Below, one piece after another: positions 9,074 to 18,418 of a stretch of DNA of 64,000 bases. How positions within the stretch are numbered: the first letter of the stretch is position 1; the number at the start of each line of letters is the position of its first letter. Source of the DNA: Pedobacter sandarakinus (lineage in GTDB: Bacteria > Bacteroidota > Bacteroidia > Sphingobacteriales > Sphingobacteriaceae); the NCBI RefSeq assembly GCF_026240095.1, contig NZ_JAPIVG010000001.1, forward strand, positions 1 through 64,000, in the 5' to 3' direction. The position numbers and the translations under genes were made by a program. The notes beneath the pieces were generated by a model. That model ran no database searches and had not been told where the DNA came from. It saw nothing but the letters and a program-made list of their open reading frames with translations.

Positions 9074-10288
9074 TTAATTAACTGGTTCCAGCGCAAAATT
9101 CCTAAACCTTAAAAGCGTTAAACTGCTGTTTACGTAACCATATTTATCATCGAAAACGAAAGAAAAATTATTATGCAACCCTTTGTATTTCATTTTAGTA
9201 AGATAATTACGATAATCTTCGCCGTGCTCGCTAATCAATTTTCCAAAATAGAAGCCTACATCAAATCCCTTAAAAGCATATTCTCCGGGTTCGAAACCAA
9301 AATTAAATCGGTATTTTTTAATGAAAGCGACAACCCCGGCATTTTTGTAATCAATTTTATAAGAAGAACTGATGATGGTATTGAGTGCTTGCATCTTATC
9401 AGTGGGATAATTTTGCTTCATCCAGTTAGGGTGACCAAATAAGTTGATATCATAGGCACCGTTTGGATTATTCTTTAGTCTGAACAGCTTATCAATTGTG
9501 GGTTGCACAAATGCCCGATCTGCAGACGTTACTACAACCGCATAACGTTTACCTTTTTGCATTTTGGTTTCGAATGCAAAAGCAGAGGCATACTCTTGAA
9601 CTAAAAACTTACCATTTTGCTTGATCGTTTCGCGAAGTGGTGCTGCAAAAGCCTCGTCATCTGTTTTTTTAGGATTGATGAGTACCACGATGCTATTTCC
9701 CGGATTAAAATTCCTCGTTATATAACTTGCGACGGTTTTTGCATGCAACGAAATATTGTTTACTATTGATATTAGATTAGGATTATTAAAATCTGCTGGA
9801 TTGGATGCTGCCAATGGCGACACTACCAATACATTATTTTCTTTCGCATAGTTTGCAATGAATTTCAATCCATCAGGAAAGACTGGTCCAACAATCAGAT
9901 TGCTGGTTTTAAACCTTTCGTTCTTAAACAAAGAGGCGATATGTGCATTGTCATCCTCGGTATCAAAAACGTTTAATTTGAAATTTAGTCCGCTTGCTGC
10001 TGCCGAATCTATCCCCAATTTAAACCCCTGGTAAAAATCTATAGGCATAGCAAATTTCTCAATATCAGATTTAGTTGCTGTTTTAAGGTTTATTTCATCT
10101 AACTGAAATGGAACTAATAGCGAGATGTTAGCCTGAGAGAACTTCTTAACAGGCTTTTTTTCAGCTGGTTGTTCTTTCTCTATTGGTTTCGGCACTGTTG
10201 GTTTTTTTGGCGTAAGTGTTTTTGGAGAACATGCACTCAGCATAATTATCATCGAAACCAAAAGCCAGTAACCTTTTTTAAAATTCAT
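9074..10288 (-). CDS. Lipoprotein with type I periplasmic-binding-protein fold
   Basis: A 404-residue protein with a lipoprotein signal (IIMLSACS, acylated Cys20) followed by a Pro/Lys-rich linker (residues 21-50). The rest has the alternating pattern of a type I periplasmic binding protein (Peripla_BP_6-like): NISLLVPFQLDE, then FYQGFKLGIDSAA, a block with NLIVGPVFPDG and VLVVSPLAASNP, and a late VGFYFGKLISEHG. No ABC transporter genes are adjacent. Such orphan domains occur in ABC binding proteins and in LpoA-type activators of peptidoglycan synthases, so either role is possible. It lies downstream of guaA but is separated by a strong stem-loop, so its transcription may be partly independent. 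Confidence 0.7.
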   Translation of the reverse strand: MNFKKGYWLLVSMIIMLSACSPKTLTPKKPTVPKPIEKEQPAEKKPVKKFSQANISLLVPFQLDEINLKTATKSDIEKFAMPIDFYQGFKLGIDSAAASGLNFKLNVFDTEDDNAHIASLFKNERFKTSNLIVGPVFPDGLKFIANYAKENNVLVVSPLAASNPADFNNPNLISIVNNISLHAKTVASYITRNFNPGNSIVVLINPKKTDDEAFAAPLRETIKQNGKFLVQEYASAFAFETKMQKGKRYAVVVTSADRAFVQPTIDKLFRLKNNPNGAYDINLFGHPNWMKQNYPTDKMQALNTIISSSYKIDYKNAGVVAFIKKYRFNFGFEPGEYAFKGFDVGFYFGKLISEHGEDYRNYLTKMKYKGLHNNFSFVFDDKYGYVNSSLTLLRFRNFALEPVN

Positions 10289-10308
10289 TCCTAGGTGTTT
10301 TAACGAAA

Positions 10309-10343
10309 TATGCTAGCAAAGTTTATTCCACCTTGCTAGCATA
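10309..10343 (-). terminator. Perfect 11-bp stem-loop after guaA, possible terminator or attenuator
   Basis: TATGCTAGCAA (10309-10319) pairs perfectly with TTGCTAGCATA (10333-10343) around a 13-base loop. On the minus strand it follows the guaA stop by about 50 bases and precedes the lipoprotein gene by 21 bases. The U tail is short (UUU), so termination may be partial. Both arms contain the palindrome GCTAGC, so a protein-binding operator is an alternative. Confidence 0.5.
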
Positions 10344-10391
10344 CTAAATTTAACGGCAATAAGTTTGGCTTTTAAACCAACATCATCTTAT

Positions 10392-11921
10392 TTATTCCCA
10401 CTCTATTGTAGCTGGTGGTTTTGAGCTAATATCATAAACCACCCTATTTATACCTTTTACTTTATTGATGATTTCGTTAGAAATTTTGGCCAATACCTCA
10501 TAAGGCAGGTGACACCAATCGGCTGTCATTCCGTCTACAGATTCTACAGCACGTAGGGCAATTACATTTTCATAAGTTCGCTCATCTCCCATTACTCCAA
10601 CAGACTGTACCGGTAAGAAAATTGAGCCTGCTTGCCATACCTTGTCGTACAAACCAGCGGCCTTGAGTTCATTGATATAGATGGCATCTGCATCTTGCAG
10701 AATAGCTACCGTTTCGGCAGTTACCTCTCCCAAGACTCGGATGGCCAAGCCTGGTCCTGGAAATGGGTGTCGACCCAAAATAACATCATCAATACCCAAT
10801 GCTTTACCTACGCGGCGAACCTCATCTTTAAATAAAGTTTTTAGCGGTTCTACTACTTTCAATTTCATGAAATCTGGCAGTCCCCCAACATTATGATGAG
10901 ATTTGATTGTTGCAGACGGGCCATTAACAGAAATCGATTCGATTACATCAGGATAAATGGTCCCCTGACCGAGCCAATTCACTCCCGTAACCTCGTGAGC
11001 AGCGTCATCAAAAACCTCTATGAAAACTCGCCCAATAGCTTTACGCTTAAGTTCCGGGTCTTTCAAACCTGCCAGTTGACTTAGGAAACGATCTTTGGCA
11101 TCTATACCTTTAATGTTTAAGCCCATATGCTTGTATTGCTCAAGCACTTGTTCGTATTCGTTCTTACGTAATAACCCGTTATCAACAAAAATACAATGAA
11201 GGTTTGCACCGATGGCTTTATGAAGCAAAACAGCAGCAACACTACTATCTACACCACCAGATAACCCAAGTACCACCTTATCGTCGCCGATTTTCTCTTT
11301 CAGCTCTGCAACAGTAGTTTCAATAAATGATGCAGAAGTCCAGTCTTGATTGCAGCCACAAATATCAACTAAAAAGTTTTCTAACAGGACTTTACCATCT
11401 ATGCTATGTGTAACCTCTGGATGGAATTGAATGGCGTATGTATTCGAATCCTTAATATGATAAGCTGCGACCCTTACGCTATCGGTGCTGGCTATCAGCT
11501 CGAAGTGATCTGGAATATTGGTGATCGTGTCGCCATGGCTCATCCATACCTGAGAATCGATATTGATGCCTTTAAAAAGCTTATTTTCCTGGTCTACAAA
11601 ACTCAAGTTTGCACGGCCATATTCGCGGGTTGATGATGGCTGAACATCGCCACCAGATTTCTGGGCTATGTATTGTGCGCCATAACATACCGCCAATAAC
11701 GGATATTTGGTATGGTACTTTGATAAATCGATTTGTGGTGCATCGTCTTGACGAACAGAATAGGGACTACCTGAAAAGATAACACCTTTTACATCTTCTG
11801 TAATTTCTGGGAGATTATTAAATGGGTAAATTTCACAGTAAATATTTAGTTCGCGAACCCTACGGGCGATGAGTTGTGTAAACTGCGAACCAAAATCGAC
11901 GATAATGATTTTTTCTTGCAT
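10392..11921 (-). CDS. guaA: GMP synthase (glutamine-hydrolysing)
   Basis: A 509-residue enzyme that aminates XMP to GMP with glutamine and ATP in the cytoplasm. The N-terminal class I amidotransferase domain starts [20 protein letters not shown] and carries the nucleophile in [10 protein letters not shown] and the His/Glu pair in QFHPEVTHS. The central ATP-pyrophosphatase domain has the PP-loop [13 protein letters not shown]. The C-terminal dimerisation domain ends with the family signature KPPATIEWE. Full family length. The ATG at 11921 is preferred to an in-frame TTG two codons upstream, because that TTG is the end of a TAACTTTG promoter element. Confidence 0.98.
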   Translation of the reverse strand: MQEKIIIVDFGSQFTQLIARRVRELNIYCEIYPFNNLPEITEDVKGVIFSGSPYSVRQDDAPQIDLSKYHTKYPLLAVCYGAQYIAQKSGGDVQPSSTREYGRANLSFVDQENKLFKGINIDSQVWMSHGDTITNIPDHFELIASTDSVRVAAYHIKDSNTYAIQFHPEVTHSIDGKVLLENFLVDICGCNQDWTSASFIETTVAELKEKIGDDKVVLGLSGGVDSSVAAVLLHKAIGANLHCIFVDNGLLRKNEYEQVLEQYKHMGLNIKGIDAKDRFLSQLAGLKDPELKRKAIGRVFIEVFDDAAHEVTGVNWLGQGTIYPDVIESISVNGPSATIKSHHNVGGLPDFMKLKVVEPLKTLFKDEVRRVGKALGIDDVILGRHPFPGPGLAIRVLGEVTAETVAILQDADAIYINELKAAGLYDKVWQAGSIFLPVQSVGVMGDERTYENVIALRAVESVDGMTADWCHLPYEVLAKISNEIINKVKGINRVVYDISSKPPATIEWE

Positions 11922-11924
11922 CCG

Positions 11925-11932
11925 CAAAGTTA
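11925..11932 (-). promoter_or_regulatory. -7 element abutting the guaA start codon
   Basis: On the minus strand TAACTTTG ends three bases before the guaA ATG. If transcription starts a few bases after the element, as usual, the mRNA would begin at or within a base or two of the start codon (leaderless). No TTG is seen at the expected upstream distance. Confidence 0.5.
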
Positions 11933-11995
11933 GCGATTTGATTTGAGATTTATGAGGTGAGATTTAGAACAAATTTAATATCCATCCTTCTCTAG

Positions 11996-12454
11996 TTAAC
12001 CTGCTAATAACTTCACCTCTACGCCAAACTTTCTTAAAAAATCTACGCCTTCATCGTTTGTTAAACCTTTATAGGCTGCGTAAGATTTAGCATAGTAAAC
12101 CAGCTTAATTCCTGAAGAAAGAATTAACCGGGCGCAGGCGATACATGGCGACAAAGTGGTATATAATGTACAACCCTCTATTTTTGATCCATTCTTTGAT
12201 GCATATAGAATTGCATTTTCTTCTGCATGTAAGGCCAGGGAGCAGCTCCCTTTGCTATCTCTAGCGCAACCTTGTCCTGGCCATTCCTCATCGCAGTTAT
12301 GTGTACCTGCTGGAGGGCCGTTGTAGCCAATAGAAATTATCCTTGTGTCTTTCGTTAAAACGGCTCCCACGTGTGCCCGCACACAATGCGATCGTGCAGC
12401 CAAATCGGTTGCCAAATTCATGAAAATGGTATCGAAACTCAGTTTTTCGCTCAT
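11996..12454 (-). CDS. dCMP deaminase / ComEB-like deaminase
   Basis: A 152-residue zinc deaminase. The first zinc and catalytic motif is LHAEENAIL (His ligand, catalytic Glu) and the second is SPCIACARLI (two Cys ligands). The N-terminal block with SHCVRAHVGAVLTKDTRIISIGYNG and an internal Cys/His cluster (HNCDEEWPGQGC) fits the dCMP deaminase branch, which makes dUMP for thymidylate synthesis, rather than cytidine deaminase. It is separated from the upstream transporter gene by a terminator and from guaA by 74 bases without a feature. Confidence 0.88.
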   Translation of the reverse strand: MSEKLSFDTIFMNLATDLAARSHCVRAHVGAVLTKDTRIISIGYNGPPAGTHNCDEEWPGQGCARDSKGSCSLALHAEENAILYASKNGSKIEGCTLYTTLSPCIACARLILSSGIKLVYYAKSYAAYKGLTNDEGVDFLRKFGVEVKLLAG

Positions 12455-12463
12455 AAGAGAAAT

Positions 12464-12494
12464 AAAAAAGCCACAAAGATGTTTCTTCGTGGCT
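12464..12494 (-). terminator. Terminator of the sugar transporter gene
   Basis: Stem AGCCAC (12469-12474) with GTGGCT (12489-12494), extended inward by AAGA/TCTT across a mismatch. On the minus strand it is followed by a U run (12464-12469). It lies between the transporter stop and the deaminase start. Confidence 0.75.
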
Positions 12495-12515
12495 GTAAAA
12501 TTAGTTTATAATAAA

Positions 12516-13949
12516 TTAATGTCCGCCAGCAATTTTCTGATCGAAATTTATACCCTGAGATTTTAAAATTCCACTTACTTTCCATGCGTAAAACGCCAAG
12601 TAAGCAAAGCAGATGATTCCTACCACATAACTATATTGAATGCCTGTAAATTCCGATACTGCGCCTTGTAACCAGCTAATAATACCTCCGCCCATAATCA
12701 TCATAATTAAAAAGCTACTACCCTGACTTGTATGTTTACCTAAACCACTTACTGCCAAAGTAAATATACAAGGCCATAATGTGCTACAAAACAAACCAAC
12801 ACTTGTAATGGCATAAACGCTGACCATACCTGTTGTAAACATACCTATTAATAATGCCGTGATTCCTATTGATGAAAAGATCAAAAGCATCCTGGCAGGA
12901 TTACCTTTGCTGGCCATATCTGCAGCAATCAATACTAAAATGATGAGGCCATATACATAGAACGGTGCTAAATCATGCTTAGCAATTGCGTTTACTGCTA
13001 GAAAAATAGCGAAAGCTAAATAGGGTGCAATAAATCTTAATATTTTTTGTGTTGATACATTATCGGTGAAAGCCTCAACTGCACCTGTCCATCTACCAAT
13101 CATCATACTTGCCCAATAAAGTGAAATATATGGAGCTATGTCTTTAATTTCAAAGCCTAGATCCTTCTCCATGTAAGCTGGCAAATTACTTGCTGTAGAA
13201 ACTTCTACTCCTACGTAAACAAAGATGGCAATCATACCAAGAACTAGCTGTGGGTATTTCAACGCAGAGCCTTTTTGTCCAAGATCTTCAACTTTAGCTT
13301 CAACTAACGTCGGCCGATCTGGCAATGAAGAAAGTTTTAGGAAGACGGCAACCGCAAGAAATGCAGCACCAAGAATGAGATACGGAATTTTCACACTCTC
13401 CACGCTGATATCTGAGGTAGCATTTGCCGCAGAGCCAAAAATAGCGAAACTAACAACCAATGGGCCAATTGTAGTACCAAAATTATTGATACCACCCGCC
13501 AATGTTAAGCGCTGAGATCCGGTTCTTATCGGACCCAATGCAATAGCCAGCGGATTTGCAACCGTCTGTTGAAGTGAAAATCCTAATGCCACAATAAAGA
13601 GGCCAGATAACATTAGTGGAAACGAAGCTAAATTAGCCGCAGGGTAAAACAATAATGTTCCAACAGCAGAAATAAATAAGCCTAGTGCCAGAGAGTTCTT
13701 GTAACCTAGTTTGTTTACTAAATCCTGTTTCATTAAAACAGATATACCATTATAAATAAGGGCACCTACAGTATAAGCAATATAGAATGCTAGAGATACA
13801 AGCTGACTCTCTGCCTGCGAAAGATCGAAAGCTTTTTTAAATACAGGTATTAGAATGTCGTTACTTGCGGCCACAAAGCCCCAAAAAAAGAAAACGGTAA
13901 CTAAGGGTATAAATTGGCCCCATTTGGTTTGTGCTTGTTCTGAACTCAT
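12516..13949 (-). CDS. FHS-family sugar:H+ symporter (FucP/GluP-like MFS)
   Basis: A 477-residue major facilitator protein with 12 membrane segments. The opening FIPLVTVFFFWGFVAASNDILIPVFKKAF is the hallmark of the fucose/glucose-galactose (FHS) family, with the conserved WGF and ND residues. Another family block, NFGTTIGPLV, lies in the middle of the N-terminal half. By family it imports a hexose with protons. Sugar identity is not determinable. Monocistronic: its own terminator lies downstream and the divergent LysE gene upstream. The 142-base divergent gap contains the palindrome TGCATGCA near 14028, an unassigned possible operator. Confidence 0.88.
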   Translation of the reverse strand: MSSEQAQTKWGQFIPLVTVFFFWGFVAASNDILIPVFKKAFDLSQAESQLVSLAFYIAYTVGALIYNGISVLMKQDLVNKLGYKNSLALGLFISAVGTLLFYPAANLASFPLMLSGLFIVALGFSLQQTVANPLAIALGPIRTGSQRLTLAGGINNFGTTIGPLVVSFAIFGSAANATSDISVESVKIPYLILGAAFLAVAVFLKLSSLPDRPTLVEAKVEDLGQKGSALKYPQLVLGMIAIFVYVGVEVSTASNLPAYMEKDLGFEIKDIAPYISLYWASMMIGRWTGAVEAFTDNVSTQKILRFIAPYLAFAIFLAVNAIAKHDLAPFYVYGLIILVLIAADMASKGNPARMLLIFSSIGITALLIGMFTTGMVSVYAITSVGLFCSTLWPCIFTLAVSGLGKHTSQGSSFLIMMIMGGGIISWLQGAVSEFTGIQYSYVVGIICFAYLAFYAWKVSGILKSQGINFDQKIAGGH

Positions 13950-14091
13950 TTTTTAATTTAGTTTAATGGGGCTAAACATAATTAAAAAAAAATTAAAAAC
14001 CGGTAACTTTTATGCAATGCATGCAACAAAAATAAATGCTAGTTGTTTAGGTATAAAATTGCATATTCGCATATTATAAACAATACAATAC

Positions 14092-14718
14092 ATGTTTGAA
14101 GCCATTTTATTAGGTATTGGGGCAGGGATTATTTCGTCGTTTTTAACAGGTCCGGTATTTTTTGCAATGATAAAAACCAGTATAGAAAGAGGCTTTAAAG
14201 CCGGTTTCTCTTTAGCTATTGGTGTTATAATAAGTGATGTTATTTTAATCGCTTTAGTGCTTTTCGGGAGTCAGTTTTTCGACTACAAGGCAGATTTTGA
14301 TAAATATGTTGGGGCAATTGGTGGCATCTTCCTCCTAGCGGTTGGCATTTATTACCTGGTCTCAAGAATGAAGGTCGAATACGATTCTACAACACTTCAG
14401 AAAGTTAGCAAAAGAGGTTTTGTACTTAAAGGTTTTCTCATGTGTATCCTTACACCCTCAACCTTAATGTTTTGGATTATAGTAAGTGGGATTATCTCTG
14501 TGAAGTTAAATAACATGCTAAATGAAAAGCTGGTATGTTTTTTTATTGCAATGGCTACGCAACTAAGTATAGACGGTGCCAAGAGCTTCTACTCAAGCAA
14601 GCTTCGTTACAGAATTAAAGAAGATGCCTTGAGAGCGCTTAACAAAATAGCCGGCATCATTATCATCATATTTGCCTTTTGGTTAATTTACAAAACTTAC
14701 ATTCAATTTTACGCATAA
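14092..14718 (+). CDS. LysE-family exporter
   Basis: A 208-residue inner-membrane protein with six hydrophobic segments. The first helix and loop, LGIGAGIISSFLTGPVFFAMIKTSIERGFKAGF, is the conserved start of the LysE/RhtB family (small-residue rich, GPVFF in place of GPG). A central MCILTPSTLMFWIIV corresponds to the family's NP-containing helix. By family it exports amino acids or small related metabolites; the substrate is unknown. It is convergent with a lipoprotein gene 21 bases away. Confidence 0.8.
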   Translation: MFEAILLGIGAGIISSFLTGPVFFAMIKTSIERGFKAGFSLAIGVIISDVILIALVLFGSQFFDYKADFDKYVGAIGGIFLLAVGIYYLVSRMKVEYDSTTLQKVSKRGFVLKGFLMCILTPSTLMFWIIVSGIISVKLNNMLNEKLVCFFIAMATQLSIDGAKSFYSSKLRYRIKEDALRALNKIAGIIIIIFAFWLIYKTYIQFYA

Positions 14719-14739
14719 CAAGCTGGTGCAGATTCGCTG

Positions 14740-15291
14740 TTATTCAAGTCCATCGAGATCATATAAGTCTACATAGTCTACCACGTTTCCACCTTCGCAG
14801 TTTTCCATATCCTGCAACCTGTAATAGTTACGACTTCCTTTCTTCAGAAAAACCTGCTTTCCTTTTTTTTCGCATGGAACCCCGCTATTATTGGCTTTAA
14901 CGTAAGTAATAATCGTTCCTTCGAAAGCGAAATGTGTAGCGTCTGTTCTTTTTAAAGTCCCATTAATTTTTAAATATTCATTGTTAGCATTGGTTTGCTC
15001 ACCTTTTATACTATACACACCCTCTTTGGTTTTTGTTACTTCTGCCGTTCCTTGTTTCTCAAAACTGATCCACTGTAAAGAAATTGGAATATTCTTGGTA
15101 ACCGTAATGGCAACTTTAGGGATCTTATTTTTTATATCGTCTTTTACGCTATTGATCGTATCTACAAATTCATCAACCTTATTCGAAACACTGTCGCTTG
15201 TATCATCGATAACGTCGGTCACTTTCTTTTGACTTGCATCTGAGCATGCCAAACCCAAACACACCATAAATGCTAAAATTAATCTTTTCAT
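14740..15291 (-). CDS. Uncharacterised lipoprotein
   Basis: A 183-residue protein starting MKRLILAFMVCLGLACSDAS, a lipoprotein signal with lipobox LGLAC and acylated Cys16. A short segment rich in Asp, Val and Lys (residues 22-50) looks amphipathic and helical. The rest is predicted beta-rich with two cysteines (VPCEKKGK and MENCEGG) that could form a disulfide. I do not recognise the family. The frame is open upstream to 15381, but that extension has no promoter or signal logic, and the two adjacent ATG codons at 15294 and 15291 fit the lipoprotein signal. Confidence 0.7.
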   Translation of the reverse strand: MKRLILAFMVCLGLACSDASQKKVTDVIDDTSDSVSNKVDEFVDTINSVKDDIKNKIPKVAITVTKNIPISLQWISFEKQGTAEVTKTKEGVYSIKGEQTNANNEYLKINGTLKRTDATHFAFEGTIITYVKANNSGVPCEKKGKQVFLKKGSRNYYRLQDMENCEGGNVVDYVDLYDLDGLE

Positions 15292-15365
15292 CATACAGAA
15301 ATTTGAAAGTTTTAACACAGAATCACAGGAAATGTTTTTTGTAGGCCAAATTACATAAGAACCAT

Positions 15366-15398
15366 AAAAAAAATGGCCCATATTAAATATGAGCCATT
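15366..15398 (-). terminator. Terminator of the PurF-like gene
   Basis: Stem AATGGC (15372-15377)/GCCATT (15393-15398) continuing inward as CATAT/ATATG. On the minus strand it is followed by seven or eight U residues. It lies just past the PurF-like stop codon and upstream of the lipoprotein gene. Confidence 0.85.
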
Positions 15399-15419
15399 AA
15401 AATATTGTTTGAAAAGGCA

Positions 15420-17321
15420 TTAGTATGCCCTTTGGTTATTTCCTTCCTTCCAATTTACAAAGGCTTTGTTAACCACTTTATTACCTCCAGGAGTTGGATA
15501 ATTACCCGAAAAATACCAGTCGCCCTTATTTTTAGGGCACGCTTCGTGCAGATTTTCTAAACTCTGATAAATAACTTCAACCTCTGCAACTGTTCCCTTG
15601 GGCGTTATAATTTGGGCAATTTTAGCTGAAATTTCTTCTGGGCTAAAAGGTTTGTAGATATCCTTGACATGATTAACGATTTCTTCCTTTGGTAATAGCA
15701 ACGATGCTTTACATTTTGCATAAACATCCTCTATCACCTGCCACATACCTCTTTCGGTAAGTAACTGAATAGCGGCATCGAATGCTACAAATTGTCCCAT
15801 TCGGCTCATGTCGATACCATAGCAATCTGGGTAACGAATTTGCGGAGCAGAAGAAACAATAATGATCTTTTTGGGGTGTAAACGATCTACAATTTTGATA
15901 ATGCTTTGTTTAAGCGTTGTGCCACGTACAATCGAATCATCCAACGCCACCAATGTATCCTGGTGATTATTGATAATACCATAGGTGGTATCATAGACGT
16001 GTGCAACCATCTCACTTCGGTCGGCATCCTGTGTAATAAAGGTTCTTAACTTCACATCTTTAACAGCAAGTTTTTCAACTCTTGGCGCTAACGACAATAA
16101 GGCATCGAGATCCTGATCGGTTAACTGTTCTTTCCGATGTAGTAGTGTATCTTTCTGATGTTTACGAACATATTGGTTCACCCCGTCAACCATCCCAAAG
16201 AAAGCAACCTCTGCTGTGTTTGGGATGAATGAGAAAACTGTATTTTTCAGATCATAATTAACTGCTTTTAGAATTTTATCACTCAATAAGCGACCCAGTT
16301 GCTTTCGTTCACGGTAGATCTCTACATCACTACCTTTCGAAAAATAAATACGTTCGAACGAACACGATAGCCTTTCGGTTGGCTCCCGAAACTGCTCCAT
16401 GCTTACCTCGCCATTTTTTTTGATGATTAAAGCATGACCGGGATCTATTTCCTTAACATCTTTAAACTGAATGTTGAAGGCCGTTTGCAAAGCTGGCCTT
16501 TCGGATGCTGCTACAACAATTTCATCATCATAATAATAGTAAGCCGGACGAATGCCTGCGGGATCACGCATGATAAACGAGTCGCCATTTCCTACCATTC
16601 CGCAGATCGAATATCCACCATCCCAGGTTTTGGCAGAGCGACGAAGAATATTGGCAATATCCAAGTTGTCTGAAATCTTGTGTGTAATGGCTACATTATC
16701 ATGCCCTTCTTTTTTGTACTGATCAAACAACTCTTGATTTTCATCATCGAGAAAATGACCAATTTTTTCAAGTACTGTTACGGTATCGGCTTTCTCTTTT
16801 GGGTGCTGACCTAGTTCATAAAGTTGCTCTAAAAGCTCATCAACATTAGTCATGTTAAAATTACCCGCGATGACAAGGTTACGTGTCATCCAGTTATTCT
16901 GCCTTAAGAACGGATGGCAATTTTCTATGCTGTTTTTACCATGGGTACCATAACGCAAATGGCCCATTAACACCTCGCCTATAAAGCTTACGTTGTCTTT
17001 GAGCCACTCTGTATCCTGCATTAACTCAGGCGTATTTTCTTGTATATCAACAAATTTATTCTGAACATATTCGAAGATATCTGCCACCGCGTTGGAAGCC
17101 TTGCTTCGGTATCGGCTTATGTACCTGCTACCGGGTTTCATGTCTAGCTTAATGGTAGCAATACCTGCACCATCCTGGCCACGGTTATGCTGCTTTTCCA
17201 TCAGAAGATATAACTTATTAAGGCCGTAAAGCGCTGTACCGTACTTTTGCTGGTAGTAAGAAAGTGGTTTTAACAGGCGAATAAAAGCGATTCCGCATTC
17301 GTGTTTTATCTGATCACTCAT
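15420..17321 (-). CDS. Long amidophosphoribosyltransferase (PurF paralogue)
   Basis: A 633-residue protein. The N-terminal Ntn-type glutaminase starts KHECGIAFI, so Cys9 would become the catalytic N terminus after removal of an 8-residue propeptide, as in Bacillus PurF. HNRGQDGAG and HLRYGTHG match the glutaminase core. The C-terminal phosphoribosyltransferase domain has VALDDSIVRGTTL, the PRPP-binding loop. It is over 100 residues longer than ordinary PurF (about 470-515), with extra segments in the middle and at the C-terminal end. By family it converts PRPP and glutamine to phosphoribosylamine, the first step of purine synthesis. Whether this long form has the same role is untested. An own promoter lies upstream. 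Confidence 0.85.
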   Translation of the reverse strand: MSDQIKHECGIAFIRLLKPLSYYQQKYGTALYGLNKLYLLMEKQHNRGQDGAGIATIKLDMKPGSRYISRYRSKASNAVADIFEYVQNKFVDIQENTPELMQDTEWLKDNVSFIGEVLMGHLRYGTHGKNSIENCHPFLRQNNWMTRNLVIAGNFNMTNVDELLEQLYELGQHPKEKADTVTVLEKIGHFLDDENQELFDQYKKEGHDNVAITHKISDNLDIANILRRSAKTWDGGYSICGMVGNGDSFIMRDPAGIRPAYYYYDDEIVVAASERPALQTAFNIQFKDVKEIDPGHALIIKKNGEVSMEQFREPTERLSCSFERIYFSKGSDVEIYRERKQLGRLLSDKILKAVNYDLKNTVFSFIPNTAEVAFFGMVDGVNQYVRKHQKDTLLHRKEQLTDQDLDALLSLAPRVEKLAVKDVKLRTFITQDADRSEMVAHVYDTTYGIINNHQDTLVALDDSIVRGTTLKQSIIKIVDRLHPKKIIIVSSAPQIRYPDCYGIDMSRMGQFVAFDAAIQLLTERGMWQVIEDVYAKCKASLLLPKEEIVNHVKDIYKPFSPEEISAKIAQIITPKGTVAEVEVIYQSLENLHEACPKNKGDWYFSGNYPTPGGNKVVNKAFVNWKEGNNQRAY

Positions 17322-17340
17322 GGTATGGGTTATGAAGGCG

Positions 17341-17367
17341 CAAAGTTATCCTTTTAAACCATTACAA
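17341..17367 (-). promoter_or_regulatory. Promoter of the PurF-like gene
   Basis: On the minus strand TAACTTTG (17341-17348) with a TTG box (17365-17367) 16 bases upstream. Predicted start near 17336, about 15 bases before the ATG. Confidence 0.55.
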
Positions 17368-17464
17368 CCTAAATAAAAGAATTTTCTTTTGTCACAATGG
17401 GGTTAATTTGGGGCGTGTGAATACAGCTATTACCTACTAATAGATGCGATAACTTACCAAGCCA

Positions 17465-18283
17465 TTACATTGATTTTGATCGTAAGACAGCCCCGAAAAA
17501 AATCGACGCATGTTCATCGAACGTTTTGGGATCGCCACTGGTATAGAATTGCTTTTCACCACCTTTAGACAATCTATTCTCCAACTCAGGATGTCTTTCT
17601 AAATAATCTGATAAACTATCGGCAACAATTTCACCCTGTGATAAAATCTTAATATAATCTGGAAAGGCATGTTTAAGTTTAGGCATCAGCAATGGGTAAT
17701 GCGTACATGCCAATAAAACGCAGTCGATATCGCCAGACTGAAGTAAAAGTTGCTCGCAATAGACCTGAATAAAAAAATCTGCACCTGGCAGAAGGTGTTC
17801 GTTGTTTTCAATTAGTGGCACCCACATTGGGCAACTTTGTTGAAATACTTTAATATGAGGGAAAAACTTTTTTATTTCGAGTAGATAAGACTGCGAGTTG
17901 ATAGTTCCACGGGTACCCATAACGCCAACTTTGTTAGTACGTGTGAAATTGCCTATTACTTCTGCCGTAGGTCTTATTACACCTAACACTCTTCTATTAA
18001 GATATTTTTTCGGTAAGTCTTTTTGTTGAATAGTTCGCAAAGCTTTTGCCGAAGCAGTATTGCAAGCAAGTATCACCAATTCGCACCCTTGCGCAAAAAG
18101 CCACTCCACGCACTCCAAAGTATATTTATAAATGGTATCGAACGAATGATCACCATAAGGCGAACGTGCATTATCACCTAAATATATGTAGCTATATGCC
18201 GGCAGTCGATCTGATATTGCCTTGAAAACGGTTAAACCACCGTATCCAGAATCAAAAATACCTATTGGCGCTGCTGCATTCAT
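17465..18283 (-). CDS. murI: Glutamate racemase
   Basis: A 272-residue cytoplasmic enzyme that makes D-glutamate for peptidoglycan. It begins IGIFDSGYGGLTV with the substrate-binding Asp/Ser, has YLGDNARSPYG, and carries the two catalytic cysteines in ILACNTASA (Cys74) and LLACTHYPLL (Cys193). Normal family length. It is the last gene of the minus-strand envelope run; a strong terminator separates it from the OmpH gene upstream, so it probably has its own transcription start. Confidence 0.97.
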   Translation of the reverse strand: MNAAAPIGIFDSGYGGLTVFKAISDRLPAYSYIYLGDNARSPYGDHSFDTIYKYTLECVEWLFAQGCELVILACNTASAKALRTIQQKDLPKKYLNRRVLGVIRPTAEVIGNFTRTNKVGVMGTRGTINSQSYLLEIKKFFPHIKVFQQSCPMWVPLIENNEHLLPGADFFIQVYCEQLLLQSGDIDCVLLACTHYPLLMPKLKHAFPDYIKILSQGEIVADSLSDYLERHPELENRLSKGGEKQFYTSGDPKTFDEHASIFFGAVLRSKSM

Positions 18284-18348
18284 TAGCTAAAGATATTGAT
18301 AAATTAGGCAGGAAATGAAATAATAAGATCCTTTGGTACGGCAATTAT

Positions 18349-18384
18349 AAAAAAAGCGGAACGAAGTTTAACCTCATTCCGCTT
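18349..18384 (-). terminator. Terminator after the OmpH/Skp gene pair
   Basis: A perfect 8-bp stem AAGCGGAA (18354-18361) with TTCCGCTT (18377-18384). On the minus strand it is followed by seven U residues (18349-18355). It lies 35 bases past the OmpH stop and ends the bamA-ompH transcript. Confidence 0.92.
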
Positions 18385-18418
18385 CCTGTTAAAACTAACG
18401 CAATCGCCAGTTTTTAAA

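Noticed and set aside
15292-15381. Longer N terminus for the lipoprotein at 14740
   Set aside because: It would bury the lipoprotein signal behind about 30 residues; the ATG at 15291 starts the signal directly.
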